Notes: generated from the sequence alone by a model not told the origin. A stretch of 49,833 bases of DNA from Fidelibacterota bacterium (GCA_947472795.1 CANJBL010000017.1:1-49833); one strand, 5' to 3'. Numbered from the stretch's first letter, positions 26,330 to 35,132 are shown. A program made the numbers and translations.

Positions 26330-26430
26330 GTCATCCCCGACGAGCGAAGCGAGATCGGGGATTCATGGTGCAAGTCACTCCAACTCATGCGGATGAGAAA
26401 TGGACCCCCGCTTTTGCGGGGGTGACAGCC
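26330..26430 (+). repeat. GTCATCCCCG-type palindromic element
   Basis: The element starts TTGTCATCCCCGA and ends GGGGGTGACAG, so the tips are inverted repeats, with two inner hairpins (CCCCGA..TCGGGG at the left; CCCCCGC-TTTT-GCGGGGG at the right). Elements of this look are common between genes in proteobacteria. It sits between the convergent acyltransferase and ferredoxin genes and may help end transcription. Confidence 0.7.
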
Positions 26431-26435
26431 GTAGG

Positions 26436-26753
26436 TTACTCTGCCGGCGCGACCGTCACCACGATACCGTCTAAGGGCGCCGTGAACTTGATCTGGCACG
26501 ACAGGCGCGAATTCAGCGGCTTGAAAGAATTGGTCTGTTCCACCAGCTCCTGCTCATCTGCGCTGCGCGGGCTGAGTTTGCCGGCCCAGGCATCATCGAT
26601 AAACACATGACACGTGGCGCAGGAACAACAGCCGCCGCAGATGGCCTCTACGTCCAAGTCGTTGTCGCGCAGGTTTTCCATGATGGTGTGGCCCAGCTTG
26701 CCGGTGATGGTCTGCTTTTGGCCGGCGCGGTTGGTAACGTGAATCACAGCCAT
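26436..26753 (-). CDS. [2Fe-2S] ferredoxin
   Basis: The 105-residue protein has the adrenodoxin/ISC-type pattern: Cys39, Cys45 and Cys48 in AICGGCCSCATCHV and a fourth ligand Cys86 in RLSCQIKF. An extra Cys42 and Cys43 lie in the loop. It begins MAVIHVTNRAGQKQTI. Such ferredoxins feed electrons to cytochromes P450, oxygenases or Fe-S assembly; no partner gene is adjacent. Confidence 0.95.
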   Translation of the reverse strand: MAVIHVTNRAGQKQTITGKLGHTIMENLRDNDLDVEAICGGCCSCATCHVFIDDAWAGKLSPRSADEQELVEQTNSFKPLNSRLSCQIKFTAPLDGIVVTVAPAE

Positions 26754-26861
26754 GTGCCGCTCGTATCCTCTAAATTGGGTTGGGAAAGGCTGTGCTAACG
26801 CATCGGGTTAAGGCCCGCAAAGCCTTATTCCGGGCCACTCTAAATTCCTGAAAATTAGAGA

Positions 26862-27335
26862 CTAATGTTCTCCAGAGAACACCGGCCCCGGTGGCAATGC
26901 CCGCGCCACCAGGGCTTTCTGGCTGGGCATCATATCGGCGGGAAAGGCTTCGGGGTGCACAAAGGTACCCTCGAAGATCTCGGCGTTAGGCCGCATCTCC
27001 CCCTCCACCACCGTGCCCATCACCGCCACTTCCATGTGCCGTTTGCGCAGGACGGTCACATCCAGGATGCGGTTAACGCGCGCTTCAAGGCCGATCTCCT
27101 CTCGCACTTCGCGCACGGCCGCCTCGGCCGGTGTCTCGCCGGCATTCACAAAACCCGCCGGCAACCCCCAGGGATACTTATGGCGATAGACATGGCGCAG
27201 GATCAAAACCCGCCCGCCGGATGCGAAAAACACCCCGACCACCGTGATATTAAAACGGGCGTGCAATAGACCCACGGCGGCCCGCGCCAACGGCAAGGGT
27301 ACAAGACGATAGAGCCGGGAAAGCAGCGTTTTCAT
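26862..27335 (-). CDS. NUDIX hydrolase
   Basis: The NUDIX box is complete: GFVNAGETPAEAAVREV followed by REEIGLEA, matching GX5EX7REUXEEXGU. Length (157) is normal. An N-terminal hydrophobic and basic segment (LYRLVPLPLARAAVGLL) precedes the domain. The substrate (a nucleoside diphosphate linked to another group) cannot be predicted. It is divergent from the small exported protein gene. Confidence 0.92.
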   Translation of the reverse strand: MKTLLSRLYRLVPLPLARAAVGLLHARFNITVVGVFFASGGRVLILRHVYRHKYPWGLPAGFVNAGETPAEAAVREVREEIGLEARVNRILDVTVLRKRHMEVAVMGTVVEGEMRPNAEIFEGTFVHPEAFPADMMPSQKALVARALPPGPVFSGEH

Positions 27336-27390
27336 TGGCTAGTGGGGATCCGTGGACAAGGGACCTCGAATTTTGCTATCGAATCGGACC

Positions 27391-27684
27391 ATGACGCCGC
27401 ATGAAAGTCGATACCTGCTTCTGTGTGTCCTTGCCCTGGCCGCCATGCTGAGCTGGGCCCTGCCCGCGCACGCCGTGGATATCGAGAACCGCGACAACGT
27501 ACCCCGTGACGTCACCATCAACAGCGCCGACGGCTCCAGCGACACCATCACCGTCAAAGCCGGCGCCAAGATGACCAATATCTGCGGTGATTGCGTCATC
27601 CTCACGCCCACCAGTTCCGTCGAGGCACGCGGCAAAGCTAAGGTGAAGATCGAGCGCGGCGACGTCGCCATCCTCTCCCGCTAG
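27391..27684 (+). CDS. Small exported protein of unknown function
   Basis: A 97-residue protein with a signal peptide (YLLLCVLALAAMLSWALPAHA, cleavage likely before VDIEN). The mature domain of about 70 residues has beta-strands and one CGDC motif (NICGDCVIL) that could form a disulfide or bind metal. I do not recognise the family. ATG 27391 is chosen because the signal peptide begins there. Its TAG stop lies in the CTAG of the following palindrome. Confidence 0.7.
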   Translation: MTPHESRYLLLCVLALAAMLSWALPAHAVDIENRDNVPRDVTINSADGSSDTITVKAGAKMTNICGDCVILTPTSSVEARGKAKVKIERGDVAILSR

Positions 27685-27730
27685 AGCATTTTCCGGCGAA
27701 GTGGAAACCGGTTCGCCTCAGAAAATGCGA
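27681..27730 (+). repeat. CTAGAGCATTTT-type palindromic repeat, copy 2
   Basis: Outer stem GCATTTT/AAAATGC (27686-27692 with 27722-27728), inner GGCGAA/TTCGCC. It begins in the TAG stop of the small exported protein, as copy 1 does in yqgE, and lies between convergent genes. Confidence 0.75.
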
Positions 27731-27746
27731 CCAAAAAACAATCCCT

Positions 27747-28553
27747 TCATTTTTGCTTGAGCGTGGCGCGGCCCATCCAGGCTGCCACCGACAGAAGCGC
27801 CAGTGTCACGACGATCAGGATGGTTGCGAGCGCATTGATCTTAGGGCTGACGCCCAGGCGCACACTCGAGAACACCACCATGGGCAGCGTCGTTGATTGC
27901 GGGCCGGAGACAAAGCTCGCGATCACGAGATCGTCCAACGACAGCACGAACGCCAGAAGCCAGCCTGCCGCCACCGCCGGGCGGATCATGGGCAGAGTGA
28001 TCGCACGGAAGACCGCAAAGGGCTTCGCCCCCAAATCCGCCGCTGATTCCTCCGCTTCGCGGTCCATACCGGCGAGGCGCGCCTGCACGATGATGGCCAC
28101 ATAAGCGGTGGTGAAGCTGGCATGAGCCAGCACAATCGTCAGCAGTCCGCGCCCCGGCAACCAGGTAAAAGTCTGCTCCAACGCCACGAACATCAGCAGC
28201 AGCGACAACCCGGCGATGACATCGGGCAGAACCAGTGGCGCGGCCAGCGCGCCCGATAAGGCTGCCCGTCCGCGAAAATATCCAAAACGTGCGAACACAT
28301 AACCCGCCGTCGTCCCCACCACCACCGCAAGACTGGCCGAGCACACGGCAACGATGAGGCTGTTCAGCGCCGCATCCAAGATCTGCCGGTCCGCGAACAG
28401 TTCACCGTACCAGCGCGGCGAGAAACCGGTCCACACCGTCACCAGCCGCGACGCATTGAACGAATTGACCATCACCACCAGCAGGGGCGCGTAGAGGAAG
28501 GCAAGGCCCGCGCCCAGCGCTGCCGTCGTGAAAGAGATGCGATGCCTATTCAC
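27747..28553 (-). CDS. potI: Polyamine-type ABC transporter permease (PotI-like)
   Basis: One of two inner-membrane permeases of a spermidine/putrescine-type importer. About six membrane helices are seen, with the coupling (EAA) loop EESAADLGAKPFAVFRAITLPMIRPAV. I start at GTG 28553, which overlaps the potH stop by 4 bases (GTGA), giving 268 residues; the longer frame upstream lies within potH. Last gene of potF-G-H-I. Confidence 0.92.
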   Translation of the reverse strand: MNRHRISFTTAALGAGLAFLYAPLLVVMVNSFNASRLVTVWTGFSPRWYGELFADRQILDAALNSLIVAVCSASLAVVVGTTAGYVFARFGYFRGRAALSGALAAPLVLPDVIAGLSLLLMFVALEQTFTWLPGRGLLTIVLAHASFTTAYVAIIVQARLAGMDREAEESAADLGAKPFAVFRAITLPMIRPAVAAGWLLAFVLSLDDLVIASFVSGPQSTTLPMVVFSSVRLGVSPKINALATILIVVTLALLSVAAWMGRATLKQK

Positions 28554-29437
28554 AGCCGCTTCTCCGCCCGCGCCTGCACAGTTTGAAAGAGAGCAACGGG
28601 CACCACCAATACAATCAGCAGCAGCACAGTTACGGCCGCGCTCAAGGGCCAATCGTGGTTGGTGAAGAACTCATTCCACAAGACGCGCCCGATCATGAGC
28701 GTGTCGGGCCCGCCCATAAGCTCGGGGATGACGAATTCTCCCACCGCCGGAATGAAGACCAGCAGACATCCCGCGAGCACGCCCGGCAGCGAGAGCGGCA
28801 ATGTCACGCGCAGAAACGCCTGCCATGGTCTGGCCCCCAGATCCGCCGCAGCTTCCAACAGTGCCGGGTCCTGCTTCTCAAGCCGCGCATAGAGCGGCAG
28901 CACCATGAACGGCAGATAGGCATAGACGATGCCGAGATAAACCGCGCCCGGGGTGTTCAACAAACGCAATGGCTCGTCGATCAAACCCAGAGCTTGCAAC
29001 GCCGTGTTGATCGTTCCGCCAGGCCGCAGGATTCCCATCCACGCATAGATGCGCACCAGAAAGGATGTCCAGAAAGGCAGCGTCACCAGCACCAGCAGCA
29101 GGGGGCGGCGCGTGGGTGCTGCGTGCGCAATGCCATACGCCATGGGATACCCCAGCAGCAGCGCCAGTACTGTCGAGATCGCGGCGATCTTCACGGAACT
29201 GAGATACGCCTTCACATACAGCGCATCGCTGAACAGCAGGCCGTAGTTATCCAGGTTCGCCCGGATGCCGGTGACAGCGCCGTTCGTGCGCGCGAAGAAA
29301 TCCGAATAGGGCGGCACGCTCAATTGCGACGTGGCGAGACTGATCTTCACCACCAGCGCCAGCGGCAAAAAAAAGAACAGCACCGTCCACAGCCATGGCA
29401 GAGCCAATACCGCGCGGCGGCGAAGCTTTGCACTCAT
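28550..29437 (-). CDS. potH: Polyamine-type ABC transporter permease (PotH-like)
   Basis: First permease of the importer, 295 residues with six hydrophobic helices. It carries the EAA loop LLEAAADLGARPWQAFLRVTLPLSLPGV and the SFLVRIYAWMGIL segment typical of PotB/PotH. It overlaps potG and potI by 4 bases at each end, so the three membrane-complex genes are tightly coupled. Confidence 0.93.
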   Translation of the reverse strand: MSAKLRRRAVLALPWLWTVLFFFLPLALVVKISLATSQLSVPPYSDFFARTNGAVTGIRANLDNYGLLFSDALYVKAYLSSVKIAAISTVLALLLGYPMAYGIAHAAPTRRPLLLVLVTLPFWTSFLVRIYAWMGILRPGGTINTALQALGLIDEPLRLLNTPGAVYLGIVYAYLPFMVLPLYARLEKQDPALLEAAADLGARPWQAFLRVTLPLSLPGVLAGCLLVFIPAVGEFVIPELMGGPDTLMIGRVLWNEFFTNHDWPLSAAVTVLLLIVLVVPVALFQTVQARAEKRL

Positions 29438-30444
29438 GGCGGCAACACCGCCAACGCTTCCGGCGGCCAGGAGAGCGAGACACCTTCGCCACGCTGAAAC
29501 ATCACGCCGCCCGGCGCCAGCACACGCACTGTTTCACCGGCAGACACCTGCACGAAGTAGGTCGTGGCGGTGCCAAGATAAACCACATCGCGCACGACAC
29601 CGCTCAGCGCACCATTTCCGCGCGCGATGCTGATCCGTTCAGGCCGCACCGCCGCCATGCTCCCCGCCGGCGCCATCGGTACCGCGACGCCTAGTTCAGG
29701 AATCCGCCCGCCTTCCATGCGCCACAGGTTGATATCGCCGAAGAAGCGCGCCACCGCCTGATTGGCCGGGCGTTCATAGACCTCGCGCGGGCCCGCCACT
29801 TGCAGGATGCGCCCCGCCTCCATCACCGCCACACGGTCGGCCATGGCCATGGCCTCGCTCTGATCGTGGGTCACAACAATGAAGGTGATGCCCAGCCGCG
29901 CGCGTAACGCCGTCAGCTCTAGCTGCGTGCGCTCGCGCAAGTGCTTGTCCAAAGCCGCCAGCGGCTCATCGAGCAAAAGAACGCGGGGGCGCTTCGCCAG
30001 ACACCGCGCCAGCGCCACGCGCTGACGTTGGCCGCCCGACAATTGGTGAGGTTTGCGCGGGCCCAGCCCTTCCATCTCCACCGCCGCCAAAGCCTCACGC
30101 ACACGCGCCGAAAGCTCCGCCCCACGCAGACCGTCCTGCTTCAAGCCGAAGGCAACGTTCTCCTCGACGCTCATATGCGGAAACAAGGCGTAGGACTGGA
30201 ACATCATATTGACGGGCCGCGCATAGGGCGGCGCTGCCGTCATATCTTCATCGCCGATGAGAATTTTTCCGCTGTCTGGCGTTTCAAGCCCTGCGATCAT
30301 GCGCAGCAGCGTTGTCTTGCCGCAGCCCGAGGCGCCCAGAAGCGCCAGGAACTCGTTCTCGCGTACATCCAAACTCACGTCGTCAACGGCGGTGACGGCG
30401 CCGAAGCGTTTGCTCACCGCTTCAATACGGACAAGGGCTGACAT
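29434..30444 (-). CDS. potG: Polyamine-type ABC transporter ATPase (PotG-like)
   Basis: The motor subunit of the importer. It shows Walker A GASGCGKTTLLR, Q-loop MMFQSYALFPHMSV, signature LSGGQRQRVALARCLA, Walker B VLLLDEPLAALD and the H-loop THDQSEA. A C-terminal TOBE-like domain (about 240-336) follows, as in PotA/PotG. Length 336 is normal. potF lies 15 bases upstream. Confidence 0.95.
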   Translation of the reverse strand: MSALVRIEAVSKRFGAVTAVDDVSLDVRENEFLALLGASGCGKTTLLRMIAGLETPDSGKILIGDEDMTAAPPYARPVNMMFQSYALFPHMSVEENVAFGLKQDGLRGAELSARVREALAAVEMEGLGPRKPHQLSGGQRQRVALARCLAKRPRVLLLDEPLAALDKHLRERTQLELTALRARLGITFIVVTHDQSEAMAMADRVAVMEAGRILQVAGPREVYERPANQAVARFFGDINLWRMEGGRIPELGVAVPMAPAGSMAAVRPERISIARGNGALSGVVRDVVYLGTATTYFVQVSAGETVRVLAPGGVMFQRGEGVSLSWPPEALAVLPP

Positions 30445-30459
30445 CTCAGGTGTGGGCCT

Positions 30460-31587
30460 TTACGTGCCGGTCTTTACCCGGTTCCAGATGCGCGTGCGCA
30501 AGCGCTCGATCTCCGGCGGTGGGTTGCTCTCGGAGACCAGCTTTCCCATCGTCGCGGTGTCTGGATAAACCGTCTTGTCGCCCAACAGCTTCTTGTCGAT
30601 GAAGGGCTTCGCCTGACCATTCGCGTTGGCGTAATAGACCTCGTTGCTGATGGGCCCAATCACCTCAGGCATCAGGATATAGTCGAGAAACGCGTGCGCG
30701 GCATCGGCATGCGGCGCGTCCTTGGGGATCGCCATGAAGTCAAACCACATCACGGCACCTTCCTTCGGGATGCTGTAGGCGATCTTCACGCCTTTCTTAG
30801 CTTCCTCGGCTCGGGCGCGTGCCTGAAAAACGTCGCCTGAATAGCCCATGGCCACGCAGATATCGCCGTTGGCCAGGGCCGAGATCAATTCCGAATTGCT
30901 GAACTTGGTGACGTAGGGCCGTATCTTCTGCCATACGGCGGCAGCGTCTTCGTAATCCTTGGGTACCGTAGAATGCGGATCGCGGCCCATGGTGTTCAAC
31001 GTCATCTCAAAAATATCGGCGGCGGAATCGAACACATAGAGTCCGCACTTGGAAAGCTTCTCGGCATTGGCGGGATCAAGGATAAGCTTCCAGCTGTCCA
31101 CGGGCGCATTGGGTCCCAGCACCTGCTTCACTTTCTCGACGTTGTAGCCAATGCCCGAGGTGCCCCACATATAGAGGACGCCGTGGTTGTGATCCGGATC
31201 CGCGCCGGCGGCGTGCGCAACGATCTCCGGATCTTGTGTGTTGATATGCGCGAGCTTGCTCTTGTCCAACTCGCGCACCACGCCTGCCTGGATGAAGCGC
31301 TTGAGCACAGGACCATCGGCCACGACCACGTCATAACCCGAGGCACCAGCGAACATCTTGCCCTGAAGAATCTCGGACGTGTCGTACACATCCATATTGA
31401 CCTTGATGCCGGTCTTCTTGGTGAAGTTCGCGAGCGTATCCGGCGCCAGGTAGTCGGACCAGATATAAAGGTTGAGCACCTTCTCCTTATCCGCCGCCGG
31501 CGCGCCATGCGGCACCAGGCTTACGCCGATCACGCTCGTGGCCATGGCCGAGACCCAAAGGTATTTCCGAACCCATTTGCGGATCAT
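30460..31587 (-). CDS. potF: Periplasmic polyamine-binding protein (PotF-like)
   Basis: A 375-residue extracytoplasmic binding protein. The signal peptide (MIRKWVRKYLWVSAMATSVI...APA) starts at ATG 31587, which has an ideal AGGAGA ribosome site. The mature part begins LNLYIWSDYLAPDTLANF, the PotD/PotF hallmark, with FAGASGYDVVVADG, MWGTSGIGYN and MGYSGDVFQARA typical of polyamine-site loops. First gene of the operon. Exact ligand (putrescine, spermidine or other) is not decided by sequence alone. Confidence 0.94.
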   Translation of the reverse strand: MIRKWVRKYLWVSAMATSVIGVSLVPHGAPAADKEKVLNLYIWSDYLAPDTLANFTKKTGIKVNMDVYDTSEILQGKMFAGASGYDVVVADGPVLKRFIQAGVVRELDKSKLAHINTQDPEIVAHAAGADPDHNHGVLYMWGTSGIGYNVEKVKQVLGPNAPVDSWKLILDPANAEKLSKCGLYVFDSAADIFEMTLNTMGRDPHSTVPKDYEDAAAVWQKIRPYVTKFSNSELISALANGDICVAMGYSGDVFQARARAEEAKKGVKIAYSIPKEGAVMWFDFMAIPKDAPHADAAHAFLDYILMPEVIGPISNEVYYANANGQAKPFIDKKLLGDKTVYPDTATMGKLVSESNPPPEIERLRTRIWNRVKTGT

Positions 31588-31682
31588 GTGCTCTTCTCCT
31601 CGTGGGAAGCTCTTCCCCCTCATAGCCGATTTTCGCCATCGCGGCGATGGTTCCCGCATGCCTCTTGGGCCATACTTGCTCC

Positions 31683-32723
31683 ATGTTCTCGCGGTGCACA
31701 CCTCTGCTCATCTTTGTTTTTGGCCTGCTTCTGAGCTCTCCCGCCCGGGCCGAGTCCGTGCTCGACCTCACGCGCACCTTGGGCACCGCTCAGAAGCGCG
31801 CCGACACGCTCACCAAAGATCAGGAACGTTTGCATGAAGCCACACTCACGGCTTTAAAGCGCCTTGAAGATGCGGAAAAAACGCCCGGCAACATATCTGG
31901 CAACACGTCGGCCCGTGACCGTGCCGCAGCAGCCTTTGCCATCGCGGACTCCCGCGAGAACGCCGCCGTCATCGGCATCCTGCAAAGTCAGGCTGCCTTG
32001 CGCCGCGCCCGTCAGGCGCTGAATGAAGCGCTTGCCGGTTATGTGGAGCAAGGCAAAGCCCTGGAGAATGCGGCGCTCCGCGCTGCCCGTGGCGAGGTCG
32101 CGCCGTCGGTCAGCGATCATATCGCCTGCGACGGACCTGATTGCGCTGCCATTGCACCCGCCGAGCATGCGGCTCTGGTGCTGATGGGTGCGCTCGGTTC
32201 CAGCTTCGATGCCGCCAAGTGGCCACCAGCCGGCGAAGCTGTTCCCATCACAGTCCTCACCACCACGCCGCCGTCCGCCTCACTCGCCGGTTTGCGCCGC
32301 GCCAGCGACGACGCCGAGGCCCGCGCGCGCGAAGCCAGCTTGAAAGCTGAAGCCGCCCATCAGGCCGTGCAGCGCAACACCACCGACAGCGCCGCCGTTG
32401 CGGCCTACGCCCAAACCCGTACCGCCGCCGACACCGCTGCCCACGACAAAGCCGCCGCCGCCGCTGTGCTCGAGGAAGCCTTTCATCGCTTCGCCGCCGC
32501 CGGCCGCGCCTTGCAACGCGCCGCACTGCTGGCGGGCGAGAGGTATAGCTTGCGCGCTCATCATCCATCGCAAATCTGTAACGAAGCGGGGTGTCAGCCG
32601 GCAGCGGGCGTGGAAGCGGCGGCCTTTGCGGTGCTGGGCGCTGCCGAAGACCGCGCCGACGCCTTGAAACAGTGGCCGGCTCTTATTATGGAAACCTCCG
32701 GCGGCACTGTGGTTTTCCATTAG
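31683..32723 (+). CDS. Exported, alanine-rich coiled-coil protein of unknown function
   Basis: ATG 31683 gives a signal peptide (LLIFVFGLLLSSPARA) and a mature protein of about 320 residues rich in Ala, Arg and Glu. Two long helical stretches (about 25-130 and 205-290) look like coiled coils; between them lies a Cys-containing segment (HIACDGPDCAAI), and a related one (QICNEAGCQPAAG) near the C-terminus. Both have a CxxxxC-type pair followed by an alanine-rich stretch with AALVLMGALG or AAAFAVLGAA, so the protein looks like two repeats of one unit. The family is unknown. It is divergent from potF. Confidence 0.7.
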   Translation: MFSRCTPLLIFVFGLLLSSPARAESVLDLTRTLGTAQKRADTLTKDQERLHEATLTALKRLEDAEKTPGNISGNTSARDRAAAAFAIADSRENAAVIGILQSQAALRRARQALNEALAGYVEQGKALENAALRAARGEVAPSVSDHIACDGPDCAAIAPAEHAALVLMGALGSSFDAAKWPPAGEAVPITVLTTTPPSASLAGLRRASDDAEARAREASLKAEAAHQAVQRNTTDSAAVAAYAQTRTAADTAAHDKAAAAAVLEEAFHRFAAAGRALQRAALLAGERYSLRAHHPSQICNEAGCQPAAGVEAAAFAVLGAAEDRADALKQWPALIMETSGGTVVFH

Positions 32724-32742
32724 ATCGGTTTTCCATTAGATT
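32711..32742 (+). repeat. 16-base tandem duplication over a stop codon
   Basis: GGTTTTCCATTAGATC and GGTTTTCCATTAGATT lie side by side; the first copy holds the stop of the upstream gene. A 9-bp inverted repeat (TTCCCCGTG/CACGGGGAA, 32751-32782) follows, without a T run. Confidence 0.7.
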
Positions 32743-32809
32743 TTGGGCCCTTCCCCGTGGCACATTCCGTGTTCACGGGGAAAACGAACCCAAGCAGAGA
32801 GATTAGCCC

Positions 32810-33622
32810 ATGAGCTCCCTTCGCGGGCCTTCTCACGTCCGGCGCGCCTACGCCAACGGCTCCTTCGGGCAAATCCACTATCGGCGCTCCGGCCCCGAAG
32901 GCACACGCAGTCCTTTGCTGCTGCTTCATTCCCTGCCCGGCGCCAGTTATCTTTTTGAGTCCTTCATGGCCGAGATGGGCAACGATCGCACCGTCATCGC
33001 GCCCGACTTCCCTGGCTTCGGCATGTCCGATGCGCCCGCCATGGCGCCTGGGATTACAGGCTATGCCGCCGCCCTTCGCGAGTTGGAAACCGAACTCGGC
33101 CTCGGCGTCTTCGACATCATGGGCTACCACGCCGGAAGTGCTGTAGGGGCCGAGCTTGCCCGCCAGCAGCCCGAAGCCCTGCGCAAACTGATAATGGTCG
33201 GCGCCCCGATCTTCACCGCCAAGGAGCGCGAGGAATTCAACGAGCGCTTCTCTGTCTTCGGGCCCGACGAGCGTGCCAAGCATTTCGAGAAGAACTGGCA
33301 GATGTTCAAAGCCAACTTCTGGAAGATGGAGAAAGATGCGGAACGCTCCTGGTACATCTACGTCGATAACCAGAAAAATCCCAGCGGCTTGGCCTGGGGT
33401 CTGCGCGCGGCGATCTCTTACGATCTCGAAAGTACAATGAAGGAGATCACCCAACCTCTGCTGGTGCTCAATCCCGCCGACGATCTCGCTTCCTATACGC
33501 CTCGCGCCGCCGGCATTATGAAGAACGGAAGCCTGAAAGACCTGCCGGAGTGGACACACGGCATGTTCGACGCCAAGACCACAGAGCTTTCCACCCTCGT
33601 CCGCGCCTTCCTCGACGGCTGA
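32810..33622 (+). CDS. Alpha/beta hydrolase-fold protein with His at the nucleophile position
   Basis: The fold is clear: LLLLHSLPGASYLF for the oxyanion region (about 36-49), APDFPGFGMSDAP, the nucleophile elbow, then LLVLNPADDLASY and WTHGMF for the acid and His regions. The elbow reads GYHAGS (residues 105-110), with His107 where Ser, Asp or Cys is expected in GxSxG. Enzymes with altered elbows are known in this superfamily, but this one may have a different reaction or none. Length (270) is normal. Confidence 0.85.
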   Translation: MSSLRGPSHVRRAYANGSFGQIHYRRSGPEGTRSPLLLLHSLPGASYLFESFMAEMGNDRTVIAPDFPGFGMSDAPAMAPGITGYAAALRELETELGLGVFDIMGYHAGSAVGAELARQQPEALRKLIMVGAPIFTAKEREEFNERFSVFGPDERAKHFEKNWQMFKANFWKMEKDAERSWYIYVDNQKNPSGLAWGLRAAISYDLESTMKEITQPLLVLNPADDLASYTPRAAGIMKNGSLKDLPEWTHGMFDAKTTELSTLVRAFLDG

Positions 33623-33625
33623 TTT

Positions 33626-34402
33626 TCACTCGCCGCAGAACTCGGCCCAGATCGGAACGTGATCCGAACTCTTCACGTGCGTCAGCGCGCGGCAATTTAG
33701 AAGCTTCAGCCCGCGATAGAACACGTGATCCAGCACTTGATTGAAGTGGCGCCATTGCGGCGCGGCCGCAGGCACGCGCGCGAGCCCCACGTCCGCCATG
33801 GATTTGAGCAGCAGATGCCAGCGCGCCGGATTCCAGGTGTTGAAATCTCCCGCCACGATGCACGGGCCCTTATGGGCGGCGACAGGCTCCGCGATTTGCT
33901 CAATCTGGCGCGCGAACTTCGACGTGGAGACCAGATTGATGGCGTGCACGTTCAGCACCAAAAGCGAGCCTCCGGCGAACGGGTAGGTTGTCAGCAGAAA
34001 AGTTTTAGGCGTGCCGATGAGAGGTTCGCGGTCCGGCGAGCGCACCGCTTGGCTAGTCAGTGAGGCGACACGGCTGCCGGTCTTAGGCCCTGTGGTCACG
34101 GACTGCTCAGAACCCAGGTTCTCCGCCATGATCCATTCGAGACCGCTGGTGAGATGGAACGGATGGGCCAGACCGCCGTGCAGCACGGCTTCTTGCAGAC
34201 ACGCCAGTTCAACACCGGCACTTAAGCTCGTGAGATCGGGCATGCAGCCGGCGCGGCGGGCCTTGAACATGTTCCACGAGATCATCTTGAGGGTCGCGCC
34301 GAAGCTCTCAGCGCTGGCGGTGCCGAGATGCTTGAGAGGAACAGATTCCGCCAAAGGCTGAAACTGGCTACGGATACGGATCATGGCGGCAAATGTACTC
34401 AT
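33626..34402 (-). CDS. Endonuclease/exonuclease/phosphatase (EEP) family hydrolase
   Basis: The EEP fold shows MISWNMFKAR (first metal Asn), CLQEAVL (Glu ligand), VLNVHAINL, CIVAGDFNTWNPAR (GDFN motif) and a final SSDHVPIWAEF with the catalytic His. A segment QVLDHVFYRGLKLLNC fits the DH(I/V)F motif. Members act on DNA, phosphoinositides or phosphodiesters, so the substrate is uncertain. No signal peptide is obvious. I take ATG 34402 (MSTFAAMIRIRSQFQ); ATG 34384 is possible. It is convergent with the hydrolase gene (3-base gap). Confidence 0.85.
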   Translation of the reverse strand: MSTFAAMIRIRSQFQPLAESVPLKHLGTASAESFGATLKMISWNMFKARRAGCMPDLTSLSAGVELACLQEAVLHGGLAHPFHLTSGLEWIMAENLGSEQSVTTGPKTGSRVASLTSQAVRSPDREPLIGTPKTFLLTTYPFAGGSLLVLNVHAINLVSTSKFARQIEQIAEPVAAHKGPCIVAGDFNTWNPARWHLLLKSMADVGLARVPAAAPQWRHFNQVLDHVFYRGLKLLNCRALTHVKSSDHVPIWAEFCGE

Positions 34403-34536
34403 CTCTATGGCACAACGAAGGAAATTCGAAGTGCACACGGTCAAGGTTGCAAAATTTTGCCGGCAAAACCTCCGCAACTAATCCGGGCCCAGGACGTTGG
34501 CTCTACCGATCGCTGTCTTTTACATGGAGAACGCGA

Positions 34537-35064
34537 ATGGCTGAGTATGCGATTGAAAATATTAAGGTTGTCCGCCGCCCCACCCGCACCACATTGGCGC
34601 TGGGATTGGCGGCCTGCATCGCCCTTCTGCCGGTAGCCGGGTGCGAAACCATCCGCCGTGAAACTGGTTTAAGCCGCGAGGCTCAAATCGGCGCCGGAGG
34701 CGGCGCGGCTTTCGGCGGTATTATCGCGGCCATTGCCGGGGCGAACCCGGCCTGGATCGCGGCCAGCGTCGTCTTGGGCGGCGTCACGGGCGGCCTCATC
34801 GGTGACCACCTTGGCAAAGAAGATGCCGAGCGTCATGCGCGCACCAATTCGGCGGCACTTGATCGTCTCGCCCAGGGCCAGACCGATAGCTGGAGCGACA
34901 AGAAGACCGGCAACTACGGCAGCACCACGGTCACGCGCGTGACCACCAATGCCGACGGCATCACTTGCAAGTCTTACCGCGAGCAGGTGCATACCCATGC
35001 CGAGAACGTCAGCAAGGAAGGCACGGTCTGCCGTGCGCCGGGCGGTTCTTGGCGCGCTGCTTAA
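34537..35064 (+). CDS. Outer-membrane lipoprotein with glycine-zipper, 17-kDa surface-antigen type
   Basis: A lipoprotein signal with the lipobox VAGC (about residues 25-35) is followed by a glycine-zipper segment (GAGGGAAFGGIIAAIAG and VVLGGVTGGLIGDHLG, about 50-95). The C-terminal domain has a conserved CKSYREQ...GTVCRAPGG pair of cysteines that resembles the 17-kDa surface antigen domain. It is probably anchored in the outer membrane; no function is known. ATG 34537 has GGAG nine bases upstream. A strong terminator follows. Confidence 0.82.
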   Translation: MAEYAIENIKVVRRPTRTTLALGLAACIALLPVAGCETIRRETGLSREAQIGAGGGAAFGGIIAAIAGANPAWIAASVVLGGVTGGLIGDHLGKEDAERHARTNSAALDRLAQGQTDSWSDKKTGNYGSTTVTRVTTNADGITCKSYREQVHTHAENVSKEGTVCRAPGGSWRAA

Positions 35065-35099
35065 AAGTTTAAAAGCGATATCACTTTTCGCATAAAATA

Positions 35100-35132
35100 C
35101 TGGCGGTTCCTGACGGGACCGCCAGTTTTTTT
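35100..35132 (+). terminator. Rho-independent terminator after the glycine-zipper lipoprotein
   Basis: An 11-bp stem (CTGGCGGT..ACCGCCAG, with one G-T pair) and a 4-base loop TGAC are followed by seven T. Confidence 0.93.
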
